This document shows, piece by piece, positions 1 to 9,154 of a stretch of DNA of 32,137 nucleotides. The DNA is from Akkermansiaceae bacterium (GTDB taxonomy: Bacteria; Verrucomicrobiota; Verrucomicrobiia; Verrucomicrobiales; Akkermansiaceae): contig JAQWZU010000195.1 in NCBI GenBank assembly GCA_029253285.1, positions 1 to 32,137 on the forward strand, given 5' to 3'. Position 1 is the first letter of the stretch, and the number at the start of each line of letters is the position of its first letter. A model generated the notes under the pieces. It was not told where the DNA came from. It did no database searches and was given only the letters and a program-made list of their open reading frames with translations. The position numbers and the translations under genes are program-made.

Positions 1-186
1 GAAACGACTGAGGAATTTTCCCAGCGCGATGTTCATCTCCCAAAGGATGCCGCAGACCTCTTGAACGATCTCAATACCACCAAGTATTCCCCTTCCCACG
101 CCTCTCCCGAACTCGCAGAAGAACTGGTCAACCGCTGCCAAGCCTGCCTTAAAACCCTCCACACCGCCAACACTCTTGGGAAATGA
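1..186 (+). CDS. C-terminal end of an unidentified gene at the head of the Bat operon (partial)
   Basis: Frame 1 is open from the window edge for 61 codons and ends in a TGA at 184-186 that overlaps the batA ATG (183-185) in an ATGA junction, typical of translational coupling. The visible tail is hydrophilic and helical, with the stretch LLNDLNTTKYSPSHASPELAEE-like in character (short leucine-rich helix, then a Ser/Pro segment, then a Glu/Cys-containing helix). In Bat operons the genes just before batA are usually a MoxR ATPase, a DUF58 protein and a DUF4381-like membrane protein, so the last of these is my best guess. The fragment is too short to prove it. Confidence 0.6.
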   Translation, partial: ETTEEFSQRDVHLPKDAADLLNDLNTTKYSPSHASPELAEELVNRCQACLKTLHTANTLGK

Positions 187-1184
187 GGAGTCTTGAAAAT
201 TTCACCTTCGCCACTCCGGGATGGTTATTCCTCCTCCTCGCTATCCCAGTCCTTTGCTTCCTTGGATTCAATCAGGGAACCCGTAGTTGGATTCTTTACC
301 CCACGCTGCGGGTCCTGGGAACCTTTGGCTGGAAACCCAAGGACACGCCCTTCCGGCTCGCTCCGCTCATTTTACCTCTTGCCTTAATTCCCGCCATCCT
401 GGCGTTAGCCCGTCCGCAATTCCAAGAAGATCGCAGCTCCAGAACAGCAAGCGGAATCGACATCCTCATCGCCCTCGACGTCTCGCGCTCAATGGAGATT
501 GCAGATTTTCAAGATGCCGAGACAAGAGCCCTTCGCCGTGAACGCCGCATCGATGCCGCAAAGAAAGTGATCACCGACTTTATTAAAGGTCGACCGGACG
601 ACAGAATCGGCATCGTCACTTTCGCCGCCCGCCCTTACACCGTAGCTCCTCTAACCTTGAGTCACGAGATCATCGCCCATGCCTTGGAACCAATCTCCCT
701 GGTCGATGGCGAGGAAAGCGGGACAGCCATTGGCAGCGCGATTTCCGCAGCAGCCACCCGCCTTGAGAACCTACAAAATTCGAAGAGTAAAGTCATCGTT
801 CTTGTCACCGATGGAATGAGCAACTCAGGCCAGCTCTCGCCACTCGAGGCCGCCGAACTTGCCGGAGATCTTGGCATCAAAGTTTATCCGGTAGCGATCG
901 GCACTGAGTCAGGCCGCCTTAAAAATGGTGTTCCCCAGAAAGAATTTGACGAGGAAACATTGAAGAAGATCGCCGAAATCACCAAGGGGGACTACTACCG
1001 GGCTCGAAATTATACCGGATTGCGCGAGGCATTTTCCAGCATCGATCAATTGGAGAAAACCGAAGTTCAACGCGAAAGCTGGATTCAAAGTGAAGATCTC
1101 TATCCTTGGTTTATCCTGCCCAGCATGATCATCGTTTTCCTCTTCCTCGCGGTTTCCGCACTCAACCCTCCCACGATGCCATGA
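183..1184 (+). CDS. batA: BatA-like von Willebrand factor A membrane protein
   Basis: A 333-residue protein of the BatA/BatB aerotolerance family. It has an N-terminal membrane segment (about residues 12-29), a second hydrophobic segment (about 60-77), a VWA domain (about 92-290) and a C-terminal membrane anchor (about 308-326). The MIDAS metal site is intact: DVSRS at 99-103 (D99, S101, S103), a Thr at 181 and the TDG aspartate at 210. BatA proteins are thought to sit in the inner membrane with BatB and the TPR proteins BatC and BatE and to be activated by a MoxR ATPase; their exact role is unsettled. The start overlaps the upstream stop (ATGA) and the stop overlaps the batB start (ATGA at 1181-1184), so the genes form one operon. 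Confidence 0.9.
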   Translation: MRSLENFTFATPGWLFLLLAIPVLCFLGFNQGTRSWILYPTLRVLGTFGWKPKDTPFRLAPLILPLALIPAILALARPQFQEDRSSRTASGIDILIALDVSRSMEIADFQDAETRALRRERRIDAAKKVITDFIKGRPDDRIGIVTFAARPYTVAPLTLSHEIIAHALEPISLVDGEESGTAIGSAISAAATRLENLQNSKSKVIVLVTDGMSNSGQLSPLEAAELAGDLGIKVYPVAIGTESGRLKNGVPQKEFDEETLKKIAEITKGDYYRARNYTGLREAFSSIDQLEKTEVQRESWIQSEDLYPWFILPSMIIVFLFLAVSALNPPTMP

Positions 1185-3208
1185 CCTTTGCCAATCCAAC
1201 CTGGCTTCTCCTGCTCATCCCTCTTCCTCTCTTAGTGATCGCGGCCGGCATCACCTGGCAGCGGCGCGGAGAGCGTTGGCATGAAATGGTTGCCGACCGT
1301 CATCGCGCCCGCCTGAGCCACCAGCGACCAGTGTGGATTTACTTTACCAGCCTGGCACTCGGGCTTTTTGGATTGGCCGGGCTGATCGTAGCATACGCGC
1401 AACCGGAATCAGGTGAAGAATGGATCGAAACAAAAAACGAAGGACGCAATATTTTGCTCTGCGTCGATATTTCGCGAAGCATGCTCACCAAGGATGTCAG
1501 CCCCAACCGGCTTCTGGCTGCCCGGGCTGCCGCTCTCGACATCGTGGAGCAGTTTCCTCAGGACCGGATCGGCCTCCTCGTTTTCTCCGGAGAAACCCAG
1601 GTTCAGGTTCCCCTCACCATCGACCACACCTTCATCCAACAATCTCTGGCCCAACTCAACCCGGTTGACCTCCCCATCGGGGGCTCCAATCTTGGAGAAG
1701 CCATCCTAACGGGCACACGCGTTCTCGTAGATACCGGCCAGCGCAGCAATGTTCTCGTAATCTTCAGCGATGGAGAGGAATTTTCCTCGGGACTGGAGGA
1801 AGCCGCCAAGACTGCAGTTGATAGCGGGGTCTTTGTCTACGCTCTCGGGTTCGGCACAAAGGCCGGAGACTTCATTCCCGGAGACACTCCGGAGCAACCA
1901 TTTTTCTTCGACCGAAATAACAACCGGGTGCAAAGTCGCCTAAACGAGGAATCGCTCACGATGATTGCCAAAATCAGCGATGGCTTCTATTCCCGGGGCA
2001 TCGGACCAACTTTTTTGCGTAAATTGGATAATGCTATTCAAGAAATGGACCGTTTTGAAGAAGAGGGAAAACATCAACGAGTTGCGAAACCGGCCTATCA
2101 ATGGTTTCTTTTTGGAGGTATCTTATTCCTGATGGCTTCCCTGGCACTTCGCTGTTTCCCGCTTCGCTCTGCGACTGCGGCGGTATTGGCATTCCTTTTT
2201 CTCCCAACACCCCCGGCCCAGGCTAATCCCCTCGCTGATGGTCGAAGCGCATTGCGTCAGGGCGACGCGATGAGAGCACATTCTCTTTTTACCGAAGCGG
2301 CAGAGCAAACCTCCGGAGACCGAGCGTCCCGCATCCATCTGGCAGCAGGGTCGGCAGCCTTTCAGGCTCAGGGATGGAGCTCGGCAGCAGATTCGTTTAG
2401 TCAGGCCCTCGTTAGTAACGATGCCGACCTTAAACAACAGGCTCACTACTCTCTTGCCACGAGTCTTTTCTACCTGGGAAACAAACAGTCAAAAGAAGCC
2501 AAAATAAAAACCTGGCAAGGAGCGATCGAACACTACGAGCAAGCACTGGAAATCACGCCTGACGACGAAAACTCTGAGAAGAATCTCGAGTTGGTCCGGA
2601 AATACCTGAAGGAATTGCAATCCGAAGAAGAGCAGAAAGAGGATCAAAAACAGGAATCATCGGACGACCAGGAAAAGGAGGACGAAGAGCAACCGGATGA
2701 CAAAGAAGAGTCGGAAGATCAGGAAGGTGACAACCAGGACGACAAAGAAGAGTCGGAAAATCAGGAAGGTGACAACCCGGACAACAAAGAAGAGCAATCC
2801 AATCAGGACGAGAACCAATCAGAAGATAAAGAGGAGAGAGAGGACCCATCAAAAGGCGAGGGAGAAAACGAGCAAGAGTCGAGGAAACAAGAGGAGAACA
2901 AGGAAGATGATCAGGACCCAAAGGATAGCGAAGGAAAGTCTGGAAATGAAAATGATCCTCAAAAGGACCAAGAAACTTCAAACAATTCCGAAGAAAAGAA
3001 CCAACAGGGCGCTGAGGATCCTGAGAATAAAGAAAAGTCTGACAAGGAATCCTCAACAGTAAGCGAGGCCGAAAGCGAGCTCCCCCCACCTGATGGAGAA
3101 TCAAGAGAGGAACGAGCAAGGCGCCTCCTCCGTCAACACGCAGACTTTGGCGGCAAGCCTCCAAAATATCGCCGCAGGCCCTTCCGTCGGCCTGAGAAAG
3201 ACTGGTAA
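1181..3208 (+). CDS. batB: BatB-BatC fusion: VWA domain plus TPR region and acidic low-complexity tail
   Basis: I start this at ATG 1181, overlapping the batA stop, rather than at an in-frame ATG at 1106 inside batA; the protein then opens with the usual BatB helix MTFANPTWLLLLIP. It has 675 residues. Segments: two membrane helices (about 7-22 and 53-72), VWA domain (about 88-290) with MIDAS DISRS at 96-100, and a membrane helix at about 306-325. A second, signal-peptide-like hydrophobic stretch ending in TPPAQANPLADG follows at about 330-350. Then come TPR-like helices (about 350-475), a very acidic Glu/Asp/Gln/Asn/Lys region (about 480-640) and an Arg-rich end. The second half corresponds to BatC, normally a separate gene, so this is read as a fusion. 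The acidic tail could be a flexible linker or binding surface. Confidence 0.88.
   Translation: MTFANPTWLLLLIPLPLLVIAAGITWQRRGERWHEMVADRHRARLSHQRPVWIYFTSLALGLFGLAGLIVAYAQPESGEEWIETKNEGRNILLCVDISRSMLTKDVSPNRLLAARAAALDIVEQFPQDRIGLLVFSGETQVQVPLTIDHTFIQQSLAQLNPVDLPIGGSNLGEAILTGTRVLVDTGQRSNVLVIFSDGEEFSSGLEEAAKTAVDSGVFVYALGFGTKAGDFIPGDTPEQPFFFDRNNNRVQSRLNEESLTMIAKISDGFYSRGIGPTFLRKLDNAIQEMDRFEEEGKHQRVAKPAYQWFLFGGILFLMASLALRCFPLRSATAAVLAFLFLPTPPAQANPLADGRSALRQGDAMRAHSLFTEAAEQTSGDRASRIHLAAGSAAFQAQGWSSAADSFSQALVSNDADLKQQAHYSLATSLFYLGNKQSKEAKIKTWQGAIEHYEQALEITPDDENSEKNLELVRKYLKELQSEEEQKEDQKQESSDDQEKEDEEQPDDKEESEDQEGDNQDDKEESENQEGDNPDNKEEQSNQDENQSEDKEEREDPSKGEGENEQESRKQEENKEDDQDPKDSEGKSGNENDPQKDQETSNNSEEKNQQGAEDPENKEKSDKESSTVSEAESELPPPDGESREERARRLLRQHADFGGKPPKYRRRPFRRPEKDW
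2699..2800 (+). repeat. 42-base tandem repeat inside the acidic tail of the BatB-BatC fusion
   Basis: Units starting at 2699, 2741 and 2783 share the gaCAAAGAAGAG opening; the first two are almost identical over 42 bases and the third diverges after about 15 bases. Each unit encodes 14 residues of the form DKEESExQEGDNxD. The repeat is in frame, so copy-number change would lengthen or shorten the acidic tail without breaking the protein. Confidence 0.8.
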
Positions 3209-3220
3209 CCATTTCCCGCA

Positions 3221-5512
3221 ATGATTTCCGTTTCGCGATATTCTCTCCCAAGCATTTTCACCTTCCTTGCTGCGCTTTTATTCAGCCAGGGAGTATTTAG
3301 CCAGACTCCGGAAGTCCAGGCCCGATTGACGTCTGACTTTCTTGTCGTAGGAGAAAAGGCGGAACTTATCCTGGAGGTTTATGATCTGAGACTGACCAAC
3401 TGGCCCACCCCTCCCAAAGTCAGCCCGCTCACGCTCAAACAAAAACGCCACTACGCTCCCGCGATCCGTGGTCGAACCGCATTGGTTTTTGTCTACAATG
3501 TCTCCTGCTTCAAACCCGGACGCTTCACCATCCCTCCGTTTAATTTCAGGTATGGAAACACCACTCTGAGTACGGAACAATTCGAACTTCAGGTTTTCCC
3601 GACCGACCTGCTCAATGTGGGAGCCATTCAAATCGGAGATTCCACATTTCCTTACATGAGTGCGCTTTTACTCGAAAAAGGCACAGCGTTTGTCGGAGAA
3701 ACCCAATCCGCCGTGGCCAAAATTTATCTGCCGGGGAATTTCAATCTTCGTAACATTCGTGTAATTGATCTAGAAAAAGAGAAAATCGCAGCTTGGAGGT
3801 TCTCAGCCCAAAAGGACCAGGGAACTTATCTTCGCGAGGGAAAACAGTACACCGTAATCTCGTATCCCAGCGCGATTACACCGCTCACCGATGGAGATCT
3901 CAAGCTGGGGCCCGGGAATACCCAGATCAATCTGCAATGGCAGGAGGCCCAGCGTGGAATTGTATCTTGGGCAAAAAACAAGGACTTCGAATTTTACTTC
4001 CCCGCACAGAAACTCCAAGTGCGCCCTCTTCCCACCCCCAAACCGGCCGACTTCCAGGGAGCGGTGGGAAACTTCCGACTTACCGCCCAGGCCTCGGCCA
4101 CCAAAGTTCGCCAAAACGAAAACATCACGATGGAGGTCAAAGTTAAAGGAACCGGGAATTTCGACCAGTTTCCCGGCCCTATCCTCCTGGATGAGAAAAA
4201 AGAATGGAAGCAGTTTGAGATGACTCAAAAACCCCAAGGCAGCGAACGGCGCTCCTCTTCCGGAGAAGTCGAATTCTCCCAAGTGATCCGTCCCGAACAG
4301 GTCGTTGCCGGTCTTCCACCCTATGCCTTCACCTTCTTTGATCCCTTATTGGAGAAATACCGCACGATCAAAAGCCCCCTTCAAGCACTCACGGTCCTTC
4401 CCGCCCCCAAATCTGTCGCCACAAACGAGGAATCAGGCGATAGCAACTACCTTACCCCCGGCAAACTTCCCCTTCTGGTATTTCAGGAAAAAAGCAGTTT
4501 CCCCATCTGGATCTGGCAAATCATCCCACTGGGAATCGTGACATTTTTCATCGTATCCTGGAGCCGACAAAAACTCGCCCGAAGAAAAGCTGTCTCACTC
4601 CCGGCCCGCGAATTTGAAGATGCTCTGAAGGCAGTCTCGGCAAGCTCGACCGAGCGTGTCAGCTTTTATCGTGAGGCCGCCAATTTCATTGTTTTCTGGA
4701 AGGGACAAACTGATGACGAAGACTTCGCCCAGATTCAAAATACTCGCGACGACATATGCTTCTCTCCGAATGTTCCGCCTGAAGCCGTTTCAGCGGATGA
4801 GAAAACATGGGTTCTCGAAAGCCTCAAAAAATTGAGTCCACTCATCATTTTCTTTCTAGTTCTTGTTCCGGATTCCCTCCTTGCTCTCAACTCCGATCCA
4901 GAGATAGCCAAAGGAGAAATTCTTGAGCTAATGGAATCCCAGCCCAGCCGGGAGCATTTTCATAATCTGGCTCTTGCCGAGAAAAACCTCGGAAACCAAA
5001 GCGAAGCCGCTCTGTGGGCTTACCGCTATGCCGTTCAGGGCGGGGATGCCACGGAACTATTCAAAGGACTTCCAGGAATCCGGCCCAGAAAACCCAAGGG
5101 ATCGGAATGGGTGTCCATTCTCCCGCTGACATTTTACCAGCAGGTTTTTGCTGCGGGAATTTGGGGAACCATCCTCATCTTCTTTTTCTTTAGAATGGAT
5201 CATTCCAAAGCGAGGAAAACCCTCATCACTAGCTTTTCCGCGTTTGCGCCCCTCCTGCTCATTCTTGGTGCATTATCATGGCTCATTTACCCGAAAGACG
5301 AGAGCTTTCGGCACCTCTCCGAGATGTCGGTGCTAATGAAAGAGACAGCCCTGCAAGCCCAGCCATACCGGGGCGGACAAAGCGGCCGAAGTGTCGAAGC
5401 CGGCAGCCTCGGTCTGGTTACCGCAACCAGCCGCGAGTGGGTCCATGTTGAATTCCCCGGAAAAATGAAAGGCTGGCTCCCTAAAGAGGTCGTCCGGCCC
5501 ATCATTGAGTAA
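3221..5512 (+). CDS. batD: BatD-BatE fusion: oxygen-tolerance protein with TPR-like region and SH3b domain
   Basis: A 763-residue protein starting 12 bases after batB. It has a signal peptide (cleavage probably after GVFSQ, about residue 28), a long beta-rich BatD extracytoplasmic region (about 30-410) and a membrane helix (about 428-446). A cytoplasmic helical stretch leads to a second hydrophobic segment at about 538-556 (ending PDSLLALNSD) that looks like a signal peptide in the middle of the chain. After it come TPR-like helices (about 560-620), two more membrane helices (about 638-658 and 668-688) and a C-terminal SH3b-like domain (about 705-763) ending in GWLPKEVVRPI. TPR plus two helices plus SH3b is the BatE layout, so I read this as batD fused to batE. 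It is the last gene of the operon and converges on clpC with only 10 bases between stops. Confidence 0.85.
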   Translation: MISVSRYSLPSIFTFLAALLFSQGVFSQTPEVQARLTSDFLVVGEKAELILEVYDLRLTNWPTPPKVSPLTLKQKRHYAPAIRGRTALVFVYNVSCFKPGRFTIPPFNFRYGNTTLSTEQFELQVFPTDLLNVGAIQIGDSTFPYMSALLLEKGTAFVGETQSAVAKIYLPGNFNLRNIRVIDLEKEKIAAWRFSAQKDQGTYLREGKQYTVISYPSAITPLTDGDLKLGPGNTQINLQWQEAQRGIVSWAKNKDFEFYFPAQKLQVRPLPTPKPADFQGAVGNFRLTAQASATKVRQNENITMEVKVKGTGNFDQFPGPILLDEKKEWKQFEMTQKPQGSERRSSSGEVEFSQVIRPEQVVAGLPPYAFTFFDPLLEKYRTIKSPLQALTVLPAPKSVATNEESGDSNYLTPGKLPLLVFQEKSSFPIWIWQIIPLGIVTFFIVSWSRQKLARRKAVSLPAREFEDALKAVSASSTERVSFYREAANFIVFWKGQTDDEDFAQIQNTRDDICFSPNVPPEAVSADEKTWVLESLKKLSPLIIFFLVLVPDSLLALNSDPEIAKGEILELMESQPSREHFHNLALAEKNLGNQSEAALWAYRYAVQGGDATELFKGLPGIRPRKPKGSEWVSILPLTFYQQVFAAGIWGTILIFFFFRMDHSKARKTLITSFSAFAPLLLILGALSWLIYPKDESFRHLSEMSVLMKETALQAQPYRGGQSGRSVEAGSLGLVTATSREWVHVEFPGKMKGWLPKEVVRPIIE

Positions 5513-5522
5513 CTGGAAACGC

Positions 5523-8039
5523 TTACTTGGCAGTTTTCTCAGGCTTCTCGACCTTCTTTTTTGATTTGAAGAAGATCTTACCGTCCTTCTTCTTCACTGC
5601 AGCCGTGACCACATCACCTTCCTTAACCTCTGAGGCCAGAAGGGCTTCCGCCAAGGGGTCTTCAAGAAATCTCTCAACCGCCCGTCTCATTGGGCGAGCC
5701 CCATACTCCGGGTCGTATCCTTTGGTAACGATGAGTTCGCGTGCCGATTTGTCCAAAACCAATTCAATCTCCTTCTCAGCCAGGCGTTCAACAAGTTTCT
5801 TCACTTCGAGATCCACGATCTTATTAAGATGGGTCTTCTCAAGCATGTGGAAGACAACCATCTCATCGAGACGATTCAAGAATTCAGGCCTGAAGTGTTT
5901 TTTGGCAACCTCCTCGATCTTGGCCTTCATTCCTTCGAAATCTCCCTCGCTATCAGCCATGGCATTGAAACCAAGACTAGACTGACGCTTGATGCTGTCA
6001 GCACCGACATTGGAAGTGAGGATGATGATCGTATTACGGAAGTCGATTTTCCGACCAAAACTATCAGTCACCATTCCTTCCTCTAAAATCTGAAGCAGGA
6101 GATTCATCACGTCAGGATGGGCCTTCTCCACTTCATCGAAGAGCACCACTGAGTATGGCCGGCGACGCACCGCTTCCGAAAGCTGACCACCTTCTTCATA
6201 GCCGACGTATCCTGGAGGAGGTCCGATGAGACGACTCGCGCTGAATTTCTCCATGTATTCAGACATATCGATTTGAATCAGGGAGTCAGGGTCGCCGAAC
6301 ATGAAGTTCGCCAGGTTCCGAGCGAGGTAAGTCTTACCAACACCGGTAGGCCCAAGAAACAGGAAGGAACCGATCGGGCGACGGGGATCTTTGAGATCTG
6401 CCCGAGAGCGACGGAGGGCTTTCGAAATCACGACTACAGCCTCATCCTGGCCAATGACAGACTCTTTGAGATCCTTCTCCATATTGAGCAATTTGGCGGC
6501 CTCTCTCTGCTCCATCCGCTGGAGTGGAACGCCAGTCCATTTCGAAACGACTGACATGATGTCATCTTCGACGATATCAACAATCTTCTCCTCACTCTCA
6601 CCACGCCAACCTTCGGTTTCATCGTCGAGTTGTTTGCGGGTACTCTTTTCTTCGTCACGCAAAGAAGCTGCTTTCTCGAAGTCCTGATCGTTTATGGCTG
6701 CGATCTTTTCGTCGTTGATCTCGGCGATACGCCCTTCCAACTGCTTGAGCTCCGGCGGCCGGGTCATTGTGGTGATCCTCGCCCGCGCTCCGGCTTCATC
6801 AACCACGTCAATGGCCTTATCAGGAAGAAAACGGCTGGTTAGGTAGCGAGAGGTCAGCTTAACGGCAGCCTCCAATGCATCGTCAGCATAACGAACTTTG
6901 TGGTGGCTCTCATATTTTTCACGGAGACCTTTCATGATCTCGATCGCGTCATCGACCGAAGGCTCGTCGACCTTGACCTGCTGGAAACGACGCTCCAAAG
7001 CGGCATCTTTTTCGATGTGCTTACGATACTCGTTCATAGTGGTTGCTCCGACACACTGCATCTCAGAACGACTGAGGGCGGGCTTAATGATATTCGAAGC
7101 GTCCATTGCTCCTTCCGCAGACCCCGCACCCACGATGGTGTGAAGTTCATCGATGAAAAGGATGACGTCTTTGACTTTTCGAATTTCATCCATCACGGCC
7201 TTGATCCGCTCTTCAAACTGACCGCGATATTTAGTACCCGCTACCATGAGGGCCAGGTCAAGGGTCACCACTTTCCTATCCCGGAGAATCTCGGGAACAT
7301 CACCAGCTGCAATTTCTTGGGCCAACCCTTCAACAATCGCGGTCTTACCAACACCCGCTTCCCCAACGAGGACAGGGTTATTTTTTGTTCGGCGACAGAG
7401 AATCTGAATCACGCGCTCGATTTCAGGAGCGCGCCCAATAACCGGATCCAACTCACCGGATTTTGCGAGTTTGGTCAAATCCCGACCGAACGCCTTCAAC
7501 GCCGGTGTCTTGGTCTTTCCTTCGGAACTCTCCGCCTCCTCTTCAAGATCAAGATCTTCTTCTCCTTCAAAATCAAAATCTTCTTCAGCATCTTCGGAGG
7601 AAAAATTGGGATCAATCTCCGCCAGGACCTCATTACGAGTTGTGGCAAGATCCACATTGAGGCTGGTCAGGACACGGGAAGCCATGCCCTCTCCTTCACG
7701 CAACAAGCCCAGAAGAATGTGTTCGGTCCCGACATAGGAATGGTTGAGTTGTTTGGCTTCCTTATTTGCCAGTGAGAGAACTTTTTTCACTCTTGGAGTG
7801 TAGGGGATATTCGATGATTTTTTTTGATCCGGACCGGTGCCGACTTCCTTCTCAACTTCCATGCGAACAGATTCGAGATCCAACCCCATCCTCTGAAGAA
7901 CACTCACCGCGACGCCCTGACCGAGCTTGATCAGTCCGAGAAGAACATGTTCGGTTCCAATGTAGTTGTGATTAAAACGGTCAGCCTCTTTCCGGGCCAA
8001 TGCCAGAACTTGCTGGGCGCGAGGTGTGAAATTGCTCAT
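5523..8039 (-). CDS. clpC: ClpC-type AAA+ unfoldase, ATP-dependent Clp protease subunit
   Basis: An 838-residue class I Hsp100 protein of the ClpC type. A double Clp-N domain (about 1-145) binds adaptors and substrates; an unusually acidic linker follows (about 146-175). The first AAA+ domain has Walker A GEAGVGKT (226-233) and Walker B ILFIDE (about 293-298). The middle domain contains a UVR-type helical pair around 430-472, which marks ClpC rather than ClpA or ClpB. The second AAA+ domain has Walker A GPTGVGKT (563-570) and Walker B VVLFDE. A SSLGFN loop near 705 matches the LGF/VGF tripeptide that docks onto ClpP. The C-terminus is Lys-rich. It is the third gene of mcsA-mcsB-clpC, 23 bases after mcsB. 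In Firmicutes McsB tags substrates with phosphoarginine, which the ClpC N-domain recognises; the same use is inferred here. No clpP lies in the window. Confidence 0.97.
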   Translation of the reverse strand: MSNFTPRAQQVLALARKEADRFNHNYIGTEHVLLGLIKLGQGVAVSVLQRMGLDLESVRMEVEKEVGTGPDQKKSSNIPYTPRVKKVLSLANKEAKQLNHSYVGTEHILLGLLREGEGMASRVLTSLNVDLATTRNEVLAEIDPNFSSEDAEEDFDFEGEEDLDLEEEAESSEGKTKTPALKAFGRDLTKLAKSGELDPVIGRAPEIERVIQILCRRTKNNPVLVGEAGVGKTAIVEGLAQEIAAGDVPEILRDRKVVTLDLALMVAGTKYRGQFEERIKAVMDEIRKVKDVILFIDELHTIVGAGSAEGAMDASNIIKPALSRSEMQCVGATTMNEYRKHIEKDAALERRFQQVKVDEPSVDDAIEIMKGLREKYESHHKVRYADDALEAAVKLTSRYLTSRFLPDKAIDVVDEAGARARITTMTRPPELKQLEGRIAEINDEKIAAINDQDFEKAASLRDEEKSTRKQLDDETEGWRGESEEKIVDIVEDDIMSVVSKWTGVPLQRMEQREAAKLLNMEKDLKESVIGQDEAVVVISKALRRSRADLKDPRRPIGSFLFLGPTGVGKTYLARNLANFMFGDPDSLIQIDMSEYMEKFSASRLIGPPPGYVGYEEGGQLSEAVRRRPYSVVLFDEVEKAHPDVMNLLLQILEEGMVTDSFGRKIDFRNTIIILTSNVGADSIKRQSSLGFNAMADSEGDFEGMKAKIEEVAKKHFRPEFLNRLDEMVVFHMLEKTHLNKIVDLEVKKLVERLAEKEIELVLDKSARELIVTKGYDPEYGARPMRRAVERFLEDPLAEALLASEVKEGDVVTAAVKKKDGKIFFKSKKKVEKPEKTAK

Positions 8040-8062
8040 ATCGTCGATTACCTAGGTGAAAA

Positions 8063-9154
8063 TTAATGTTTGCTTCCTGAAATATCAATAGCAGGGGGAA
8101 GGGCGGAACGCAACTGATCCCGGATCATTTGCGCTCTCATAATGTCCCGAGCATCGGGCTCGAGCTTACTTCCTGCATCCCACTGCAGATGGGCCGGTTG
8201 AGTTTCCATGAAAAGCCGGTCGCAGGTCTCGACCAATTCTTCCGGCATTACTCCCAGATCAGCCCCCAAACGCAGCATCGAAAGATGAGTCAACGCCTCC
8301 TTAGAAGCAATGATGCGGGCGTAGGTAAGAATACCGGCAGCCCTGCCAATGTGATCCTGCACCATCAAAGGATCATCCGTCATGAGTTTCTCTCTCGCTT
8401 GGGACTCGTATCGCGCCACATCCCCAATAACCTTGGACAGGCGGGCCAAAATATCTTCCTCGCTCTCACCGAGAGTCGATTGATTGGAAATTTGGTAGAG
8501 ATTTCCCAGAGACTCGGTGCCCTCACCATAAAGACCCCTTACCGCCAACCCTAACTTGGCAATTCCCTTCAAAACCTGACCAATTTGATCACTCAGAACC
8601 AAACCGGGCAAATGGAGCATTGATGACGCCCGCATACCAGTTCCCAAGTTCGTGGGACACGCAGTCAGATATCCCCATTTTGGGTGAAAGGCATAGGGCA
8701 GATCTTTCTCAAGAGCCCGGTCGACTTTGTGGGCGAGATGGTAGGCCTCTCTCAATTGCAAACTTGGCCGAATGGCCTGAATGCGGAGGTGATCCTCCTC
8801 GTTTACCATGAGACTCAGTGTCTGCTTGCGGTTCACCACGGTCGCACTCCCCTCATTGCGTGCTGCTTGCTCGCGACTAATTAAATGTCTCTCCACGAGC
8901 ACCTGCTTCTGCAGCGAATCGAGACTCGATAGTTCATGGGAAAAACCACTTTTCATTTCAGGCAAGGCTTCCAGCCTTCCGTGCAGGGATTCCAACAATT
9001 CGCGACGTTGGTTTTTCCTGGCCCAACCAGGAAATGGTGCATTCCGAATATTCCGGGCCAGACGAACACGGCTGGTGACCACCACCGAAGTTTCGGCAGT
9101 GTGCCCCGTCATCCAATCAGCTGGATGCTTAAGAAGTGTCTTAAACCGCATCAT
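8063..9154 (-). CDS. mcsB: McsB protein-arginine kinase
   Basis: A 363-residue ATP:guanido phosphotransferase-family protein that phosphorylates arginine residues of proteins. Visible family features: the substrate/ATP site segment VVVTSRVRLARNIR (about 24-37), the signature NEEDHLRI (118-125) containing the catalytic acidic residues, and the CPTNLGTGMRAS nucleotide-binding loop near 190. The C-terminal part (about 250-350) matches the McsB helical region used to bind phosphoarginine and ClpC. Its ATG overlaps the mcsA stop in an ATGA junction (a second ATG follows directly), so production is coupled to its activator McsA. It has bacterial McsB length and gene neighbours, not those of a metabolic arginine or creatine kinase. 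Confidence 0.93.
   Translation of the reverse strand: MMRFKTLLKHPADWMTGHTAETSVVVTSRVRLARNIRNAPFPGWARKNQRRELLESLHGRLEALPEMKSGFSHELSSLDSLQKQVLVERHLISREQAARNEGSATVVNRKQTLSLMVNEEDHLRIQAIRPSLQLREAYHLAHKVDRALEKDLPYAFHPKWGYLTACPTNLGTGMRASSMLHLPGLVLSDQIGQVLKGIAKLGLAVRGLYGEGTESLGNLYQISNQSTLGESEEDILARLSKVIGDVARYESQAREKLMTDDPLMVQDHIGRAAGILTYARIIASKEALTHLSMLRLGADLGVMPEELVETCDRLFMETQPAHLQWDAGSKLEPDARDIMRAQMIRDQLRSALPPAIDISGSKH

Noticed and set aside
2553-3251. 232-codon frame on the minus strand opposite the acidic tail of the BatB-BatC fusion
   Set aside because: It is an antisense by-product of the Glu/Asp/Lys-rich low-complexity coding sequence.
6900-7775. 291-codon open frame on the plus strand inside clpC
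   Set aside because: It lies entirely antisense to the well-supported clpC gene and its translation has no recognisable domain.
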